A stretch of 40,239 bases of DNA from Microthrixaceae bacterium (GCA_020439285.1 JAGQSZ010000003.1:10021-50259), one strand, 5' to 3'. Shown: positions 7,208 to 16,432, counted from the stretch's first letter. The notes: generated by a model from the sequence alone, not told the origin. Made by a program: numbers and translations.

Positions 7208-7969
7208 CTATAGCTGGCCTTGTTGCAGCTCGGCGCGGATCTGATCCAGTAAGTCGTGGTTGCCAGCCGATAGCGGTTTGCGTCGCACGTCGTGGCCGAT
7301 CTCGAGCAGATCGCGTCCGTCACGGTCCTCGACAACCGCGCCTGATTCACGAAGCACCAGCCATGCTCCCAGGTAGTCCCAAGGGCCGAGCGCTCCGCTG
7401 AAATCGATTGATGCGTCAACGGTTCCATCCGCGACGCTGCACAGGTCGAGCGCTGTTGCGCCGAGTGACCGGTATTGCAGCCAGGACGTGAACGTCGGGT
7501 CGAATCCGTTGAGGACGAGCATCGCCTCGCGCAGATTCGAACGCTTCGACGGTGCGATACCCACTCCATCGCATGTCGCCCCGGAACCCCGTCGGGCCTG
7601 GTAGCGCCTACCGGTCTCCAAGTTGACGATCAGCGCCACCCGTGGCCCTGCATCGTCGAGAACGCAGAGACTCGTCGCGTACCAAGGAATCCCCCGGGAT
7701 GCGTTTGTAGATCCGTCCACGGGGTCCATCACGACGATCAACTCGCCTCCCCTGTCGATCAGACCGACCTCTTCGGACAACACGCTCAGCCCGGCTGTTT
7801 CGAACAGCGGAAGCGCCGCCGACTCTGCAACGAGGTCCAACCTGAACTGGCCTTCCCTGGTTCCGGGTTCACGCGGGTCAGCGATCTTGGCTGCTAGGTC
7901 TTGTCGCAACGCGAGCCGGATAGCCTGTGACGTTTCATCGAGCAGGCGAGCTATTGAATCGTCGTCCAC
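7208..7969 (-). CDS. Inositol monophosphatase family protein
   Basis: Mg2+-dependent, Li+-sensitive phosphatase superfamily, 253 aa, starting at GTG. Metal ligands are visible: the EE pair at 66-67, D82 and D85 in DPVDGSTN, and the late Asp in GPWDYLGAWLVL. Substrates of relatives include myo-inositol-1-phosphate (needed for phosphatidylinositol and mycothiol), histidinol phosphate and 3'-phosphoadenosine 5'-phosphate. Sequence alone does not decide. The ArsC-like gene follows 47 nt downstream on the same strand, and the next gene upstream is divergent. Confidence 0.88.
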   Translation of the reverse strand: MDDDSIARLLDETSQAIRLALRQDLAAKIADPREPGTREGQFRLDLVAESAALPLFETAGLSVLSEEVGLIDRGGELIVVMDPVDGSTNASRGIPWYATSLCVLDDAGPRVALIVNLETGRRYQARRGSGATCDGVGIAPSKRSNLREAMLVLNGFDPTFTSWLQYRSLGATALDLCSVADGTVDASIDFSGALGPWDYLGAWLVLRESGAVVEDRDGRDLLEIGHDVRRKPLSAGNHDLLDQIRAELQQGQL

Positions 7970-8058
7970 CGGCAGAGGCTATAACGCCTGCTATCCAAGG
8001 TCAGGGACAATTACCGGCTGGCTAGCCCATCGGGGCTGAAACTGGCACTCTTGAGGGC

Positions 8059-8628
8059 GTGGCACTGCTTGATGTGGCCGGATTCGTTTCCGAACTGAAG
8101 AACCACGCTGCGGATCATGGATTCCACATCCATGACGAGAGGCACTTCGTCGAGACCTACTCCATGCGCCAGGCATGGGAGGTGGATCTGCACCCCGAGG
8201 AGGCCTGCGGCGGACCCGTGGAGTTCCATCTCGCTCTTGAGATCGATCCCCGCACCATGTTCGCATTCGAGGACCAGGTGATGGCCCTCCCCGAGAACGA
8301 GTTCCCCGACGAAGCCCATTTCCTGCCGCTCACTTTCAACTGGTCACTGCCGCCGCTTCCGAGATGCCCGGACTTGCTGGTGCTGGCAACCGATATCGCC
8401 GGGATCGGCGGGCCCGAGTTGCCCCTTGAGGTCTCAGCTGTTGACTCGTTCCCGTCGGCAACGGACCCATCCGAACGGTCACTCATGGTCGTCGCACGGG
8501 TGATGGTGAGCCTGTCGCAGATCTTCAAGGGTGAGGACAACCTGTGCTCGATCCTGGATCGATGCTTGGACGTCAGCAGCTACCTGCTCGAATCTGCCCC
8601 GAGTTGGCTTGACGACCACGACTTCTGA
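8059..8628 (+). CDS. Hypothetical protein, 189 aa
   Basis: Soluble acidic protein starting at GTG. No signal peptide, membrane segment or known motif was recognised. The regular alternation of hydrophobic strands in the first half (HIHDERHFVETY, WEVDLHPEEACGGPVEFHLALEID) and a helical C-terminal third (VARVMVSLSQIFKGEDNLCSILDRCLDVSSYLL) suggest a genuine folded protein. GAGGG lies very close to the GTG, so the exact start is uncertain. It is divergent from the phosphatase gene and about 120 nt ahead of the DUF2510 gene on the same strand. No function assigned. Confidence 0.6.
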   Translation: MALLDVAGFVSELKNHAADHGFHIHDERHFVETYSMRQAWEVDLHPEEACGGPVEFHLALEIDPRTMFAFEDQVMALPENEFPDEAHFLPLTFNWSLPPLPRCPDLLVLATDIAGIGGPELPLEVSAVDSFPSATDPSERSLMVVARVMVSLSQIFKGEDNLCSILDRCLDVSSYLLESAPSWLDDHDF

Positions 8629-8749
8629 GCCGATAGGTACGGTAGCGGGTGACGAGTTCGTCGCCGCTGCCAGCTAAGTGCAGCGCACCAACCCGTCGCA
8701 TCCAAAACGCGTCCACCGACAAGTACAACCGACCCAACAAGGAACGAAC

Positions 8750-9613
8750 ATGTCTGTTCAGTCGAGCCCTCCCAACTGGTACCCGGACCCAACTGGTCGC
8801 CACGAGTTGCGCTATTGGGACGGAACCAACTGGACCGAACACGTTTCTGACTCGGGTCGCCAGTCGGCCGATCCGCTGCAGTCCACCTTCGGGGACTCGG
8901 TCGACCGGGTCACGTCCATGGGATCCCAACCCTCCACCCATGAAGTCCGTGAAATGGTCACAGGTCAGGGAAGAACGGGCGCTGGGATCAACACCCCGCT
9001 CGGATCCGGTAACGGCACGATCTGGGGTGAGCCGGTCCTCGTGGTGAGCCAGAAGGTCAAACTGATCGAGGTCAACAATCAATACGGGGTCTTCGACCAG
9101 CACGGCAACCAGATCGCTTTCGTGAATCAAGTGGGACAGTCCGCTGCGAAGAAAGTGATCCGAGTGCTCACGAGCATGGATCAGTACATGACCCACAAGT
9201 TGGAGATCACCGACAATCACGGCCAGGTGCAGATGAGGCTGACCCGACCGGCGAAGTTCATCAAGTCAACGGTGATCGTCGAAGCACCCGACGGATCAGA
9301 AATCGGCAAGATCGTCCAACAGAACGCGATCGGCAAGATTCGTTTCGCCCTGGAAGCCGGCGGGCAGACCCTTGGCGCGATCAACGCCGAGAACTGGCGG
9401 GCGTGGAACTTCTCGATCCGAGACGCCTCCGAGAACGAGATCGCGCGAATTACCAAGACCTGGGAAGGTCTGGCCAAGACGCTGTTCACCACTGCCGACA
9501 ACTACGTCGTGCAGATCCACCAGAGCATTCCCCAGCCGCTGCTCGCGTTGGTCGTGGCGTCTGCATTGACCGTGGACACGGCGTTGAAACAGGATTCCCG
9601 CGGGTTTAGCTGA
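8750..9613 (+). CDS. DUF2510 plus scramblase/LURP-one-like protein
   Basis: The N-terminal DUF2510 module is recognisable from NWYPDPTGRHELRYWDGTNWTEHV (residues 9-32), a short actinobacterial Trp-Tyr-Pro motif often found ahead of membrane or envelope domains. After a linker to about residue 85, the rest (287 aa in total) resembles the Tubby-like scramblase/LURP-one fold. Seen: LIEVNNQYGVFDQHG, repeated strand pairs such as GKIRFAL and FSIRDASENEIARITK, then TADNYVVQIHQ, and a hydrophobic C-terminal helix (LLALVVASALTVD). The ATG at 8750 is chosen because AAGGAAC precedes it; the frame is open back to 8678. Lipid scrambling is not shown for bacterial members. The tRNA gene follows on the other strand. 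Confidence 0.8.
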   Translation: MSVQSSPPNWYPDPTGRHELRYWDGTNWTEHVSDSGRQSADPLQSTFGDSVDRVTSMGSQPSTHEVREMVTGQGRTGAGINTPLGSGNGTIWGEPVLVVSQKVKLIEVNNQYGVFDQHGNQIAFVNQVGQSAAKKVIRVLTSMDQYMTHKLEITDNHGQVQMRLTRPAKFIKSTVIVEAPDGSEIGKIVQQNAIGKIRFALEAGGQTLGAINAENWRAWNFSIRDASENEIARITKTWEGLAKTLFTTADNYVVQIHQSIPQPLLALVVASALTVDTALKQDSRGFS

Positions 9614-9639
9614 ACCAGCACTTCACGGCATTGATTTTG

Positions 9640-9713
9640 TGGGCCGGGCGGGGCTCGAACCCGCGACCGGACGATTATGAGTCGTCTGCTCTAACCAACT
9701 GAGCTACCGGCCC
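9640..9713 (-). tRNA. tRNA with CAT anticodon (Met elongator or Ile2)
   Basis: Cloverleaf seen: acceptor GGGCCGG/CCGGCCC with discriminator A, D stem GCTC/GAGC, anticodon stem GACGA/TCGTC with loop CTCATAA, and T loop TTCGAGC. Length is 74 nt. The acceptor starts with a paired G, so it is not the initiator. Elongator Met and lysidine-modified Ile2 tRNAs share this anticodon and cannot be separated by eye. CCA is not encoded. Confidence 0.9.
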
Positions 9714-9771
9714 CAGCGCAGGCAGCGTAGCCGAGCCAGCAACGACACGATTACTCCACCCGCAGTGAATG

Positions 9772-9806
9772 AAACGGCGAGGCCACGATTGTGGACCTCG
9801 CCGTTT
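9772..9806 (-). terminator. Hairpin terminator, probably for the 109-aa gene
   Basis: AACGGCGAGG-CCAC and GTGG-A-CCTCGCCGTT form a long stem with one bulged base and a GATT loop. T/A runs on both flanks mean it could act in either direction. It lies 3' of the minus-strand gene 9876-10199 and upstream of the CAT tRNA. Confidence 0.65.
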
Positions 9807-9875
9807 TGAGCCGTTGAACGGCTCCTAGATCAGATTGATACCTACGAACGCGCCGACATGCGTCCTAAAGAGGGC

Positions 9876-10199
9876 TCAGTCGACCTCTTCTGGGGTGAGC
9901 CCGCCTGAGCGCACCGAATCGACACGTGCGTTGAGAACCTCTGTCAGGGCGGCAACAGTGTTGAGCCACCACGCCGGCTCCACCACGGTCTGGCCGGGAA
10001 CAGCGGAGAGCTGCTCGTCGATCTCGATCTTCAACAGCGGCTCGTCGCCCAACTCGGCACGGAGGTCCAAGAGACGATCAATTACCAACGACTTACGGAT
10101 CAGACCTTCGGGAACCTCGGCGGCCCAGCCAGTGAGCATCAGGCGCGCTGCATCGAATCGTGCCTCGTCGGTTGAAAGTGAACAGGTCTGGTCGACCAT
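9876..10199 (-). CDS. Hypothetical protein, 107 aa
   Basis: Acidic, helix-rich soluble protein with no recognised motif. Phrases such as LIRKSLVIDRLLDLRAELGDEP and WWLNTVAALTEVLNARVD suggest two helical blocks. The ATG at 10199 has AAGGAAGG 8 nt upstream; a GTG two codons earlier is the alternative. A bulged terminator hairpin follows, which supports an independent small transcription unit. Function unknown. Confidence 0.6.
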   Translation of the reverse strand: MVDQTCSLSTDEARFDAARLMLTGWAAEVPEGLIRKSLVIDRLLDLRAELGDEPLLKIEIDEQLSAVPGQTVVEPAWWLNTVAALTEVLNARVDSVRSGGLTPEEVD

Positions 10200-10205
10200 T
10201 TGCAC

Positions 10206-10469
10206 AGCCTTCCTTTTGTTTGGACTTCAGGAGCCGGTAGTAAACCCTACCGTCAGAATGTAAACACCGTTACCTATCGTAGAAGTCCACAGTGACAGTT
10301 GGGCATCGCTTTTGGAAGTTGTTCTGAGAACGGGCAGTTTCGCCCATGGCAGAGCGGAGTGTTTTCCGTGCCAGCAACACCGGCCATACCGTGACCAAGG
10401 GCCGCGTGACGTTCCCGGGACTCTCGTGGGATTTTCTTGGGATGGCGTGTCGGCGTTTCTGGCCCAGAT
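10206..10469. other. Gene-free stretch between 107-aa gene and tRNA-Asn relic
   Basis: Apart from the short leader of the 107-aa gene, no protein-like frame, hairpin with T-run or repeat was found in this part. The frames open here on both strands have no protein-like composition. Confidence 0.4.
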
Positions 10470-10549
10470 GCGAAGAACCCCCCGCAACTGCGGGGGGGTT
10501 TCCGGTGCTCCGGGGGTGAGGCTTGAACTCACGACCCGCTGATTAATAG
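10470..10549 (-). repeat. tRNA-Asn 3'-half plus terminator duplicate (pseudo-tRNA)
   Basis: About 80 bases that align with 11500-11577, covering the tRNA-Asn terminator, acceptor 3' strand, T arm, variable loop and anticodon stem-loop. There are a handful of substitutions and two extra G residues in the terminator stem. Identity ends at the anticodon loop (GATTAATAG against GATTAACAG); the 5' half of the tRNA is missing. Both copies have the same orientation. This is what one att end of an element integrated into tRNA-Asn would leave, though an old tandem duplication is possible. Confidence 0.7.
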
Positions 10550-10649
10550 GGAGCTAAATCGGGTGGCAGGCCCGCTAACACGCGGGTTTCGTCACCAAAT
10601 TGGCCCGGTTCCCCCTCTACCATGCTCGTTGCTGGGCAACGTGCGATGG

Positions 10650-11234
10650 TCACTCGCAGAAACCGGCACTGCGAATCACGACGAGGATCGCAGCCGCTTG
10701 CCGCTCTGTCGGGTCCGGTCGATTCCCTCCAGCGAACCGGATCACGATCCCTTGCACTAGCGATTCATCCGGTTGCCCTTCCCGCATATCGGCGCATGTT
10801 GAGATCGCCCAATCGGCCGCTTTCCCGTCGGGTACTCCCGGGTAGATCGCAGCAACTACCGCCTCGATGACACGCGCCTCTGTGAGTGTCGGTCTCGGAG
10901 TACACCCTGCAGGAAGATCATGGCACTCAGCGTCGGCGGGTACGTCTCCGTCGAGGTAACTGGACCCTCCGACAGCGTTCGTAGTGGCTGAAGGCGATGC
11001 CACCGTGTTGTCTCGGTCGCGCATCCCGGCGATCGTTACCACAACGATGGTCACGGCCACCACACCGAGCAAAGCCAACCACCAACGGTTCCGCGTGCGG
11101 AGTTCCTCCTTCGAGTACTTCGGTATTGGCGCGGCACTCGTCGTCGCTGGCGCCGGTCCTGGGTGAAGGTGTGGCGGATACCAGTGCCCGTCGCTCGCCT
11201 GCCAGTAACCGTTCTCAGGGGTCGGTTCGGTCAC
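10650..11234 (-). CDS. Membrane-anchored protein with WYPP motif, DUF732-like tail
   Basis: 194 aa, GTG start with a strong AAGGAGG ribosome site. The first 40 residues hold a DUF2510-like GYWQASDGHWYPP motif and a Pro/Ala stretch. One membrane helix spans about 51-69 (WLALLGVVAVTIVVVTIAG), leaving an outside domain of about 120 aa. That domain has four Cys (CHDLPAGC, STCADM and the terminal FCE) and helical segments like those of the mycobacterial DUF732 family (G..A......C.......L, T..QA, terminal C). No catalytic motif is seen. It is the only full gene between the two tRNA-Asn repeats, so it may be element cargo or simply a trapped host gene. Confidence 0.65.
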   Translation of the reverse strand: MTEPTPENGYWQASDGHWYPPHLHPGPAPATTSAAPIPKYSKEELRTRNRWWLALLGVVAVTIVVVTIAGMRDRDNTVASPSATTNAVGGSSYLDGDVPADAECHDLPAGCTPRPTLTEARVIEAVVAAIYPGVPDGKAADWAISTCADMREGQPDESLVQGIVIRFAGGNRPDPTERQAAAILVVIRSAGFCE

Positions 11235-11311
11235 AGCGCCTCCTTACCTTTCATATTCTGGACGGCGACCTGTCTGGTCTGTCGGTCTACACCGAAATGG
11301 TCGCAGATCTC

Positions 11312-11422
11312 CTACTTGGTCCATGGCACGCCCGTCACCGAGAGCGATTTGAGTTCGTCTGGTGTCACCAAATCAACCCGTATCTCCCAAATCCCCGGTC
11401 GGTGCTCCACCATCGATCCCAT
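11312..11422 (-). pseudogene. Possible integrase N-terminal relic (36-aa ORF)
   Basis: A short frame reads MGSMVEHRPGIWEIRVDL and then loses any pattern before a TAG. The RPGxWExRV phrase resembles the start of actinobacterial tyrosine integrases (arm-binding domain). It lies about 80 nt from the tRNA-Asn terminator, where an integrase gene would be expected. No ribosome site and no catalytic domain are present, so the match may be chance. Confidence 0.22.
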
Positions 11423-11504
11423 AATCCACCGAGACTACCGAAACGGACTCGGCGGCCAGATGAAGGACGGGATGCCTTGTCACGAGTTTGTCCCGCGACG
11501 CGAA

Positions 11505-11530
11505 GAAACCCCCGCAGTTGCGGGGGTTTC
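11505..11530 (-). terminator. Rho-independent terminator of tRNA-Asn
   Basis: Near-perfect hairpin GAAACCCCCGCA / TGCGGGGGTTTC just 3' of the tRNA on the minus strand, ending in TTTC. It is duplicated with small changes at about 10475-10502. Confidence 0.8.
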
Positions 11531-11535
11531 CGGTG

Positions 11536-11608
11536 CTCCGGGGGTGAGGCTCGAACTCACGACCCGCTGATTAACAGTCAGCTGCTCTGCCAACTGAGCT
11601 ACCCCGGA
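11536..11608 (-). tRNA. tRNA-Asn (anticodon GTT)
   Basis: Cloverleaf of 73 nt: acceptor TCCGGGG/CCCCGGA with discriminator G, D stem GCTC/GAGC, anticodon stem GCTGA/TCAGC with loop CTGTTAA, and T arm GTGAG-TTCGAGC-CTCAC. CCA is not encoded. Its 3' half and terminator are repeated about 1 kb away, suggesting past use as an integration site. Confidence 0.95.
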
Positions 11609-11729
11609 ACGAAGCGGCTCCGAATCAACTTCGGAGCACTGCAACGATAGCAGTCTCTGAAGGGGTTCCGACAAAGCGATAAACGCGTTGTCAGTCACTG
11701 GCCCGTCTCAAGGGTTGATCCGGCGGCTT

Positions 11730-13037
11730 CTAGTCGGCGCGCAGGTAATCCTCTAGCAGTTGGCGCCGCTGCGGGTGGCGCAACTTGGCGAGCGTCTTGG
11801 ATTCGATCTGTCGAATTCGCTCACGCGTGACGCCGAATTCGAGGCCTACTTCTTCCAGAGTTCGAGGTCGGGCGCCGTCGAGACCGAAGCGCATGCGGAC
11901 AACCTGCTTCTCCCGATCCGACAATTCGTCGAGAGCGAACATGATCTGTTCGGACAGAGAGTTCGCTGTCGCCACATCGGCTGGCATGATCGCCTTTTTG
12001 TCCTCGATGAAATCGGACAAGTAGCTGTCGTCCTCGTCACCGACAGGCGAATCGAGCGAAAGTGGATCCTGGGAAATACGCAGGATCTCACGCACCCGTG
12101 ACGGGGTGAGATCCGTCTTCGCTGCGATCTCTTCGACCGTTGGTTCACGTTCGAGTTCCTGAACGAGAGCACGCTGATGACGATGGACCTTGTTGATCGT
12201 CTCGACCATGTGCACGGGGATCCGGATAGTCCTGGCCTGATCTGCAATCGCCCGTGTTATCGACTGGCGAATCCACCAGGTCGCGTACGTCGAGAACTTG
12301 AAACCCTTTGTGTAATCAAACTTCTCAACCGCACGCATCAGACCAAGGTTGCCCTCTTGGATCAGATCCAAGATGTGCATGCCACGGCCCAGGTATCGCT
12401 TGGCAATCGATACCACCAGACGCAGGTTGGCCTGGGTCAATTCGCTCTTGGCTCGCTCGCCATCGCGGGCCTTTCGCCGGATCTGGGCACGCTCGGTGGG
12501 ATCGAGCGCATCGAGTTCGCCCATGGCGGACAGTTCAGCGAGACGTTCCTCGGCCTCTAGTCCGGCCTCGATACGTTTGGCCAGACTCACTTCCTCCGCT
12601 GAGGACAACAGCGGAACCTGGCCGATCTCACGCAGGTACATCCGGACGGGATCGGCAGCGCTCGAGGTCGTTACCCGCCCAGCACTGGATGAGTTTGATC
12701 CTTGGTTGAGGTGCGCTCGGCGGGCACGACGTTCAGCCGAACTCAGTTTGTCCTCTGAATCGTCGGAATCATCCGACCCGTCCTTGGGAGCTGATTCCTC
12801 AGCCTGGTCCTCGGCTTGTGACAGGTCGCCGTCAAGGTCGAGTTCATCGACCACTTCCATCTGGACCTCGACGCCTCGGGCCGACCAGAAGCTCTTGGTC
12901 TCCTCGACGACCTGATCTGTCATCTCCAAACGCAGGAAGCTCAAAGCGTCATCGATTGACAGAACGCCCGAGTTGGCGTCCGCCACAGCCTGCAGCTGCG
13001 CCAACTCGTTGTCCGGAACTTTCTGCCAGATGGTCAC
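11730..13037 (-). CDS. rpoD: Principal RNA polymerase sigma-70 factor
   Basis: Housekeeping sigma factor, 435 aa, GTG start. An acidic, Ser/Asp-rich N-terminus (to about 110) leads to region 1.2 ([16 protein letters not shown], 129-144). Region 2 follows (ANLRLVVS...[11 protein letters not shown], 203-264), then region 3, and region 4.2 ([21 protein letters not shown], 402-422). The region 2.4 and 4.2 residues that read -10 and -35 elements are of the primary-sigma type. It starts only 7 nt after dnaG ends, so the two are co-transcribed as in the macromolecular-synthesis operon. tRNA-Asn follows on the same strand. Confidence 0.97.
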   Translation of the reverse strand: MTIWQKVPDNELAQLQAVADANSGVLSIDDALSFLRLEMTDQVVEETKSFWSARGVEVQMEVVDELDLDGDLSQAEDQAEESAPKDGSDDSDDSEDKLSSAERRARRAHLNQGSNSSSAGRVTTSSAADPVRMYLREIGQVPLLSSAEEVSLAKRIEAGLEAEERLAELSAMGELDALDPTERAQIRRKARDGERAKSELTQANLRLVVSIAKRYLGRGMHILDLIQEGNLGLMRAVEKFDYTKGFKFSTYATWWIRQSITRAIADQARTIRIPVHMVETINKVHRHQRALVQELEREPTVEEIAAKTDLTPSRVREILRISQDPLSLDSPVGDEDDSYLSDFIEDKKAIMPADVATANSLSEQIMFALDELSDREKQVVRMRFGLDGARPRTLEEVGLEFGVTRERIRQIESKTLAKLRHPQRRQLLEDYLRAD

Positions 13038-13044
13038 CGACCCG

Positions 13045-15033
13045 TTACCCCCGATCCGACTCCCGCCGTTGGTCTCTCAGCCAGACTAGCAACTGATCCA
13101 GTTTTTCAACCTCGACTTTTGACCGCCTTAGATCATCCACCTCGAGCTTCAGCCATGTGATGACCTCAACGAACGCGAGCGGGTCGGCAGAACTGCGTGC
13201 TCGCGCCTCTAGGTCAGCAAGAACTGACCTTCCCACCTCGGTGGCGAGCCGGATGAGCACATCGTTGACCTCGGCCTCGGATGGATCAACGGCTAGCCGC
13301 GCCAGCAACTCCGCTTCCTCGGGCGTTCCACGATCCCGTGCCGAGACCACGTCAGCATTGGATTCCAACAACTCGAAGGTCGAACGAACCAGCGCGTCAT
13401 CGAACATCTCGGGCACCAGATATCCCTCGATGGAGGGCCTGTTGACGAGGAACAGACGCAGTGCTTCGAGTTCAACCGCGAGGCTCGGGGACCGTTCGTT
13501 CACTCGCTTGGATGAGCGACCACCGCCGGGCGCCACACGCTGAGATCGACGGCGGCCACCAGAAGACTGTCCACCTGAATAGCCATAGTCGCCGGGTGGT
13601 TCATAGCTACCCGAGTCGTCATAACCACCGGGGTCGCCATATGACCCGTTGTCCACGCTCCACGGGCCCGGGTCGCCATCGTCAGACGCGTAGCCAGGGC
13701 TGCTGCCACCACGTCGGTCGGGGCTCCCCTTTCGATCCGCGTTCTGCTTGGTACGCCTTGACGAATCAGCCAGACGGGAACGGAGCAGCTCGACGTCAAT
13801 TCGACAGAGGTCTGCCAACTGCATGACGTACTGGTCGCGGACGAATGGTTCGGGATGTTCCGCTATCACCTCGAGCGCACGCTCAGCGGTCTTGGAGCGA
13901 CCTTCGGCACTCGAGAGATTGGAATCAGCCAGCACCCGATCGACCCGGAATCGCAGGAAGGGGCGAGCGTTCTCGACAGCCTCGTTGAGCGCATCGGGAT
14001 CTGATGAGGCGAGTTCATCGGGATCGAGTCCGTCTGGCAGTTGCACGACAGCGACCTCGATGTCGTGTGCACGTTCCCACGCGTAGACGCGTTCGGCGGC
14101 GCTCTGACCCGCTTCATCGGCGTCATATGCCAAGACGAGCCGGTTTGCGAAGCGTTTGATCAGCTTCACGTGATCCTCAGTCAAGGCTGTTCCACATGTC
14201 GCGACTGCTCGTGTGATATCCGCTCGGTTGAAGCCGATCACGTCGGTGTAGCCCTCGCACACGATCATCTCGTTGCGTTCAACGGCCTGGGTCTTGGCCC
14301 AGTTCAGCCCATACAAGGCGCGGGACTTGTGGTACACGTCGTTGTCTCGCGAGTTCTTGTACTTCGCGCCTTCGGCGTCTGGCAGTTTGCGACCACCGAA
14401 GCCGATCACGCGGGAACGGTCATCGAGAATCGGGAACAGGATCCTGGCCCTGAAGAAGTCCTGCATCCGCCCAGCCCTGTTGACGAATCCCAGACCGCTG
14501 GCGACCGCGTCAGCTTCGGAGATCCGCAGGTGGCGCATGAGTTGATCCCAATCATCGGGCGCCCACCCGACCTTGAAGTGCTCGACCTCTTCTTTGGTGA
14601 ACCCTCGACTGCGTAGGTACTTACGGGCGGCCGCCGCGTCCACCCCGGACTTCAAACGCTCGTGATACCAATCGGCGGCCCGTTCGAGTTCGCCGTAGAG
14701 CTTCGCCTGGCGCTTGCGTGACTCGCCCTCGTTGGCATCGGTGTAACGCAGCGTGATCCCGACACGGTTGGCTAAGAACTCGATCGCGCCAACGAAATCG
14801 GTCTGTTCCTTTTCCCGAACGAAGGTGATCGCATCACCTGACGCCTTGCACCCGAAACAGTGATACAGCCCCGAGGTGGCATCCACGGAGAAACTGGGGG
14901 TCTTTTCGTTGTGGAAGGGGCACAGGCCGGTCCAACGCTGACCGACGCGCCTCAGCGGAACGTACTGGGAGATCAACGCGACGATGTCAGTTGATTCCCT
15001 GACCCTGACTATGTCCTCGTCGACGATGCCCAC
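13045..15033 (-). CDS. dnaG: DNA primase
   Basis: Synthesises RNA primers at the replication fork, 662 aa from a GTG start. The CHC2 zinc finger has C38, H41, C59 and C62. The RNA-polymerase/TOPRIM core shows the acidic motifs EGYTDVIGF and AYDADEAG. A long Gly/Ser/Asp/Tyr/Pro-rich low-complexity linker (about 430-510) separates the catalytic core from the C-terminal helical domain that contacts the replicative helicase. The linker is unusually long and repetitive ([26 protein letters not shown] split into similar short units). rpoD follows after 7 nt. No clear ribosome site precedes the GTG. Confidence 0.97.
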   Translation of the reverse strand: MGIVDEDIVRVRESTDIVALISQYVPLRRVGQRWTGLCPFHNEKTPSFSVDATSGLYHCFGCKASGDAITFVREKEQTDFVGAIEFLANRVGITLRYTDANEGESRKRQAKLYGELERAADWYHERLKSGVDAAAARKYLRSRGFTKEEVEHFKVGWAPDDWDQLMRHLRISEADAVASGLGFVNRAGRMQDFFRARILFPILDDRSRVIGFGGRKLPDAEGAKYKNSRDNDVYHKSRALYGLNWAKTQAVERNEMIVCEGYTDVIGFNRADITRAVATCGTALTEDHVKLIKRFANRLVLAYDADEAGQSAAERVYAWERAHDIEVAVVQLPDGLDPDELASSDPDALNEAVENARPFLRFRVDRVLADSNLSSAEGRSKTAERALEVIAEHPEPFVRDQYVMQLADLCRIDVELLRSRLADSSRRTKQNADRKGSPDRRGGSSPGYASDDGDPGPWSVDNGSYGDPGGYDDSGSYEPPGDYGYSGGQSSGGRRRSQRVAPGGGRSSKRVNERSPSLAVELEALRLFLVNRPSIEGYLVPEMFDDALVRSTFELLESNADVVSARDRGTPEEAELLARLAVDPSEAEVNDVLIRLATEVGRSVLADLEARARSSADPLAFVEVITWLKLEVDDLRRSKVEVEKLDQLLVWLRDQRRESDRG

Positions 15034-15088
15034 AGCGGGACAATTCTACTTGGCGTCGATGGTCGCCTGAGCGGGGACCAGTCCCTGG

Positions 15089-16432
15089 TCAGCTCATACG
15101 CTCCGATAGGTACGCTGGTACCTCGTCTATAGCTATGCGGACCTGGTCCATCGAGTCACGCTCGCGGATGGTCACGGCCCGATCCTCGAGGCTGTCGAAG
15201 TCGAAGGTGACGCAGTACGGGGTGCCGATCTCGTCCTGGCGACGATAACGACGACCGATCGCTTGAGTCTCGTCATAGTCGGTCATGAACCGGTCCCGCA
15301 GAGTGCGGGCCAACTGCTGAGCAGGTTCGGTCAACTCCGGTTTCTTCGACAATGGGAGTACCGCGACCTTGTATGGAGCGATCCGGTGATGCAACCGCAA
15401 CACCACGCGCTTCTCACCGCGGACCTCTTCCTCGTCATATGCCGCCATGAGGAACGCCATCGCGGTGCGGGTCGCTCCCGCGGCGGGTTCGATGACATGT
15501 GGGACCCAGCGCTCGTTTGCGGCCTGGTCGTACCATTCGAGGCGTTCACCGGAGTGATTGCCGTGTTGGGTCAGGTCGTAGTTGCCACGATTGGCGATGC
15601 CTTCGAGTTCGTCCCAACCCCATGGGAACATGAACTCCACATCGGAGGTGCCGGACGAATAGTGGGACAGTTCGTCCTCATCGTGTGGCCGCAGCCGCAG
15701 TTTGTCGGCCGGGATTCCGTGGTCGAGATACCACTGGAATCGTTCGGCACACCAGTACTCGTACCACTTGGTCGCTTCTGATGGGTGGACGAAGTACTCC
15801 ATTTCCATCTGTTCGAACTCACGGGTCCGGAACACGAAGTTGCCCGGTGTGATCTCGTTGCGGAATGACTTGCCGACCTGTGCGATACCGAAGGGCGGCT
15901 TGGCACGTGTCGTGTCGATCACGTTCTTGAAGTTGATGAACATGCCTTGGGCAGTCTCGGGACGCAGATACGCGACCGCTCCGGCGTCCTCAACGGGACC
16001 AGCGTGTGTCTTGAACATGAGGTTGAACGCACGCGGTTCGGTGAAGGTCCCCCGCTTGCCACAAGTGGGGCACTGATCGGGATCTTCGAGCTTGTCGAGC
16101 CGATGACGGGTCTTACATTCAGTGCAATCCACTAGTGGATCGGTGAAGTTGGCCAAGTGTCCCGAGGCCTCCCAGATCTGGGGCGGCGACAGAATCGAGG
16201 CGTCCAGGCCGAACACGTCGCCACGCAACTGCACCATCGACCGCCACCAGGCGTCCTTGACGTTGCGGAGCAACAACACACCGACCGGACCGTAGTCATA
16301 GGTGGACCGGAACCCGCCGTAGATCTCTGCTGATGGGTAGACGAACCCCCGCCGCTTGGTCAGATTGACCACCTTGTCGAAGAGTTCGGGGGAAGATGAT
16401 TTGGAACCTTGAGCGTCTTTTGACCCGGACAT
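15089..16432 (-). CDS. glyS: Glycine-tRNA ligase (single-chain alpha2 type)
   Basis: Charges tRNA-Gly. This is the class II alpha2 enzyme found in actinobacteria, archaea and eukaryotes, not the alpha2beta2 type. Seen: YDYGPVGVLLLRN near the N-terminus, a four-Cys zinc insertion (CTECKTRH...CPTCGKRG), RPETAQGMFINFKNV, motif 2 (GKSFRNEITPGNFVFRTREF) and a C-terminal anticodon-binding domain (KVAVLPLSKK..). I chose the ATG at 16432 (MSGSKDAQ, 447 aa) because the 22 residues encoded upstream of it are not family-like. No strong ribosome site is visible at either start. It lies upstream of dnaG on the same strand, with about 55 nt between. Confidence 0.95.
   Translation of the reverse strand: MSGSKDAQGSKSSSPELFDKVVNLTKRRGFVYPSAEIYGGFRSTYDYGPVGVLLLRNVKDAWWRSMVQLRGDVFGLDASILSPPQIWEASGHLANFTDPLVDCTECKTRHRLDKLEDPDQCPTCGKRGTFTEPRAFNLMFKTHAGPVEDAGAVAYLRPETAQGMFINFKNVIDTTRAKPPFGIAQVGKSFRNEITPGNFVFRTREFEQMEMEYFVHPSEATKWYEYWCAERFQWYLDHGIPADKLRLRPHDEDELSHYSSGTSDVEFMFPWGWDELEGIANRGNYDLTQHGNHSGERLEWYDQAANERWVPHVIEPAAGATRTAMAFLMAAYDEEEVRGEKRVVLRLHHRIAPYKVAVLPLSKKPELTEPAQQLARTLRDRFMTDYDETQAIGRRYRRQDEIGTPYCVTFDFDSLEDRAVTIRERDSMDQVRIAIDEVPAYLSERMS

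Noticed and set aside
10312-10542. Plus-strand frame ending in GAPGVRLELTTR
   Set aside because: The ending is simply the translated complement of the tRNA-Asn repeat; the same artefact occurs at 11163-11570.
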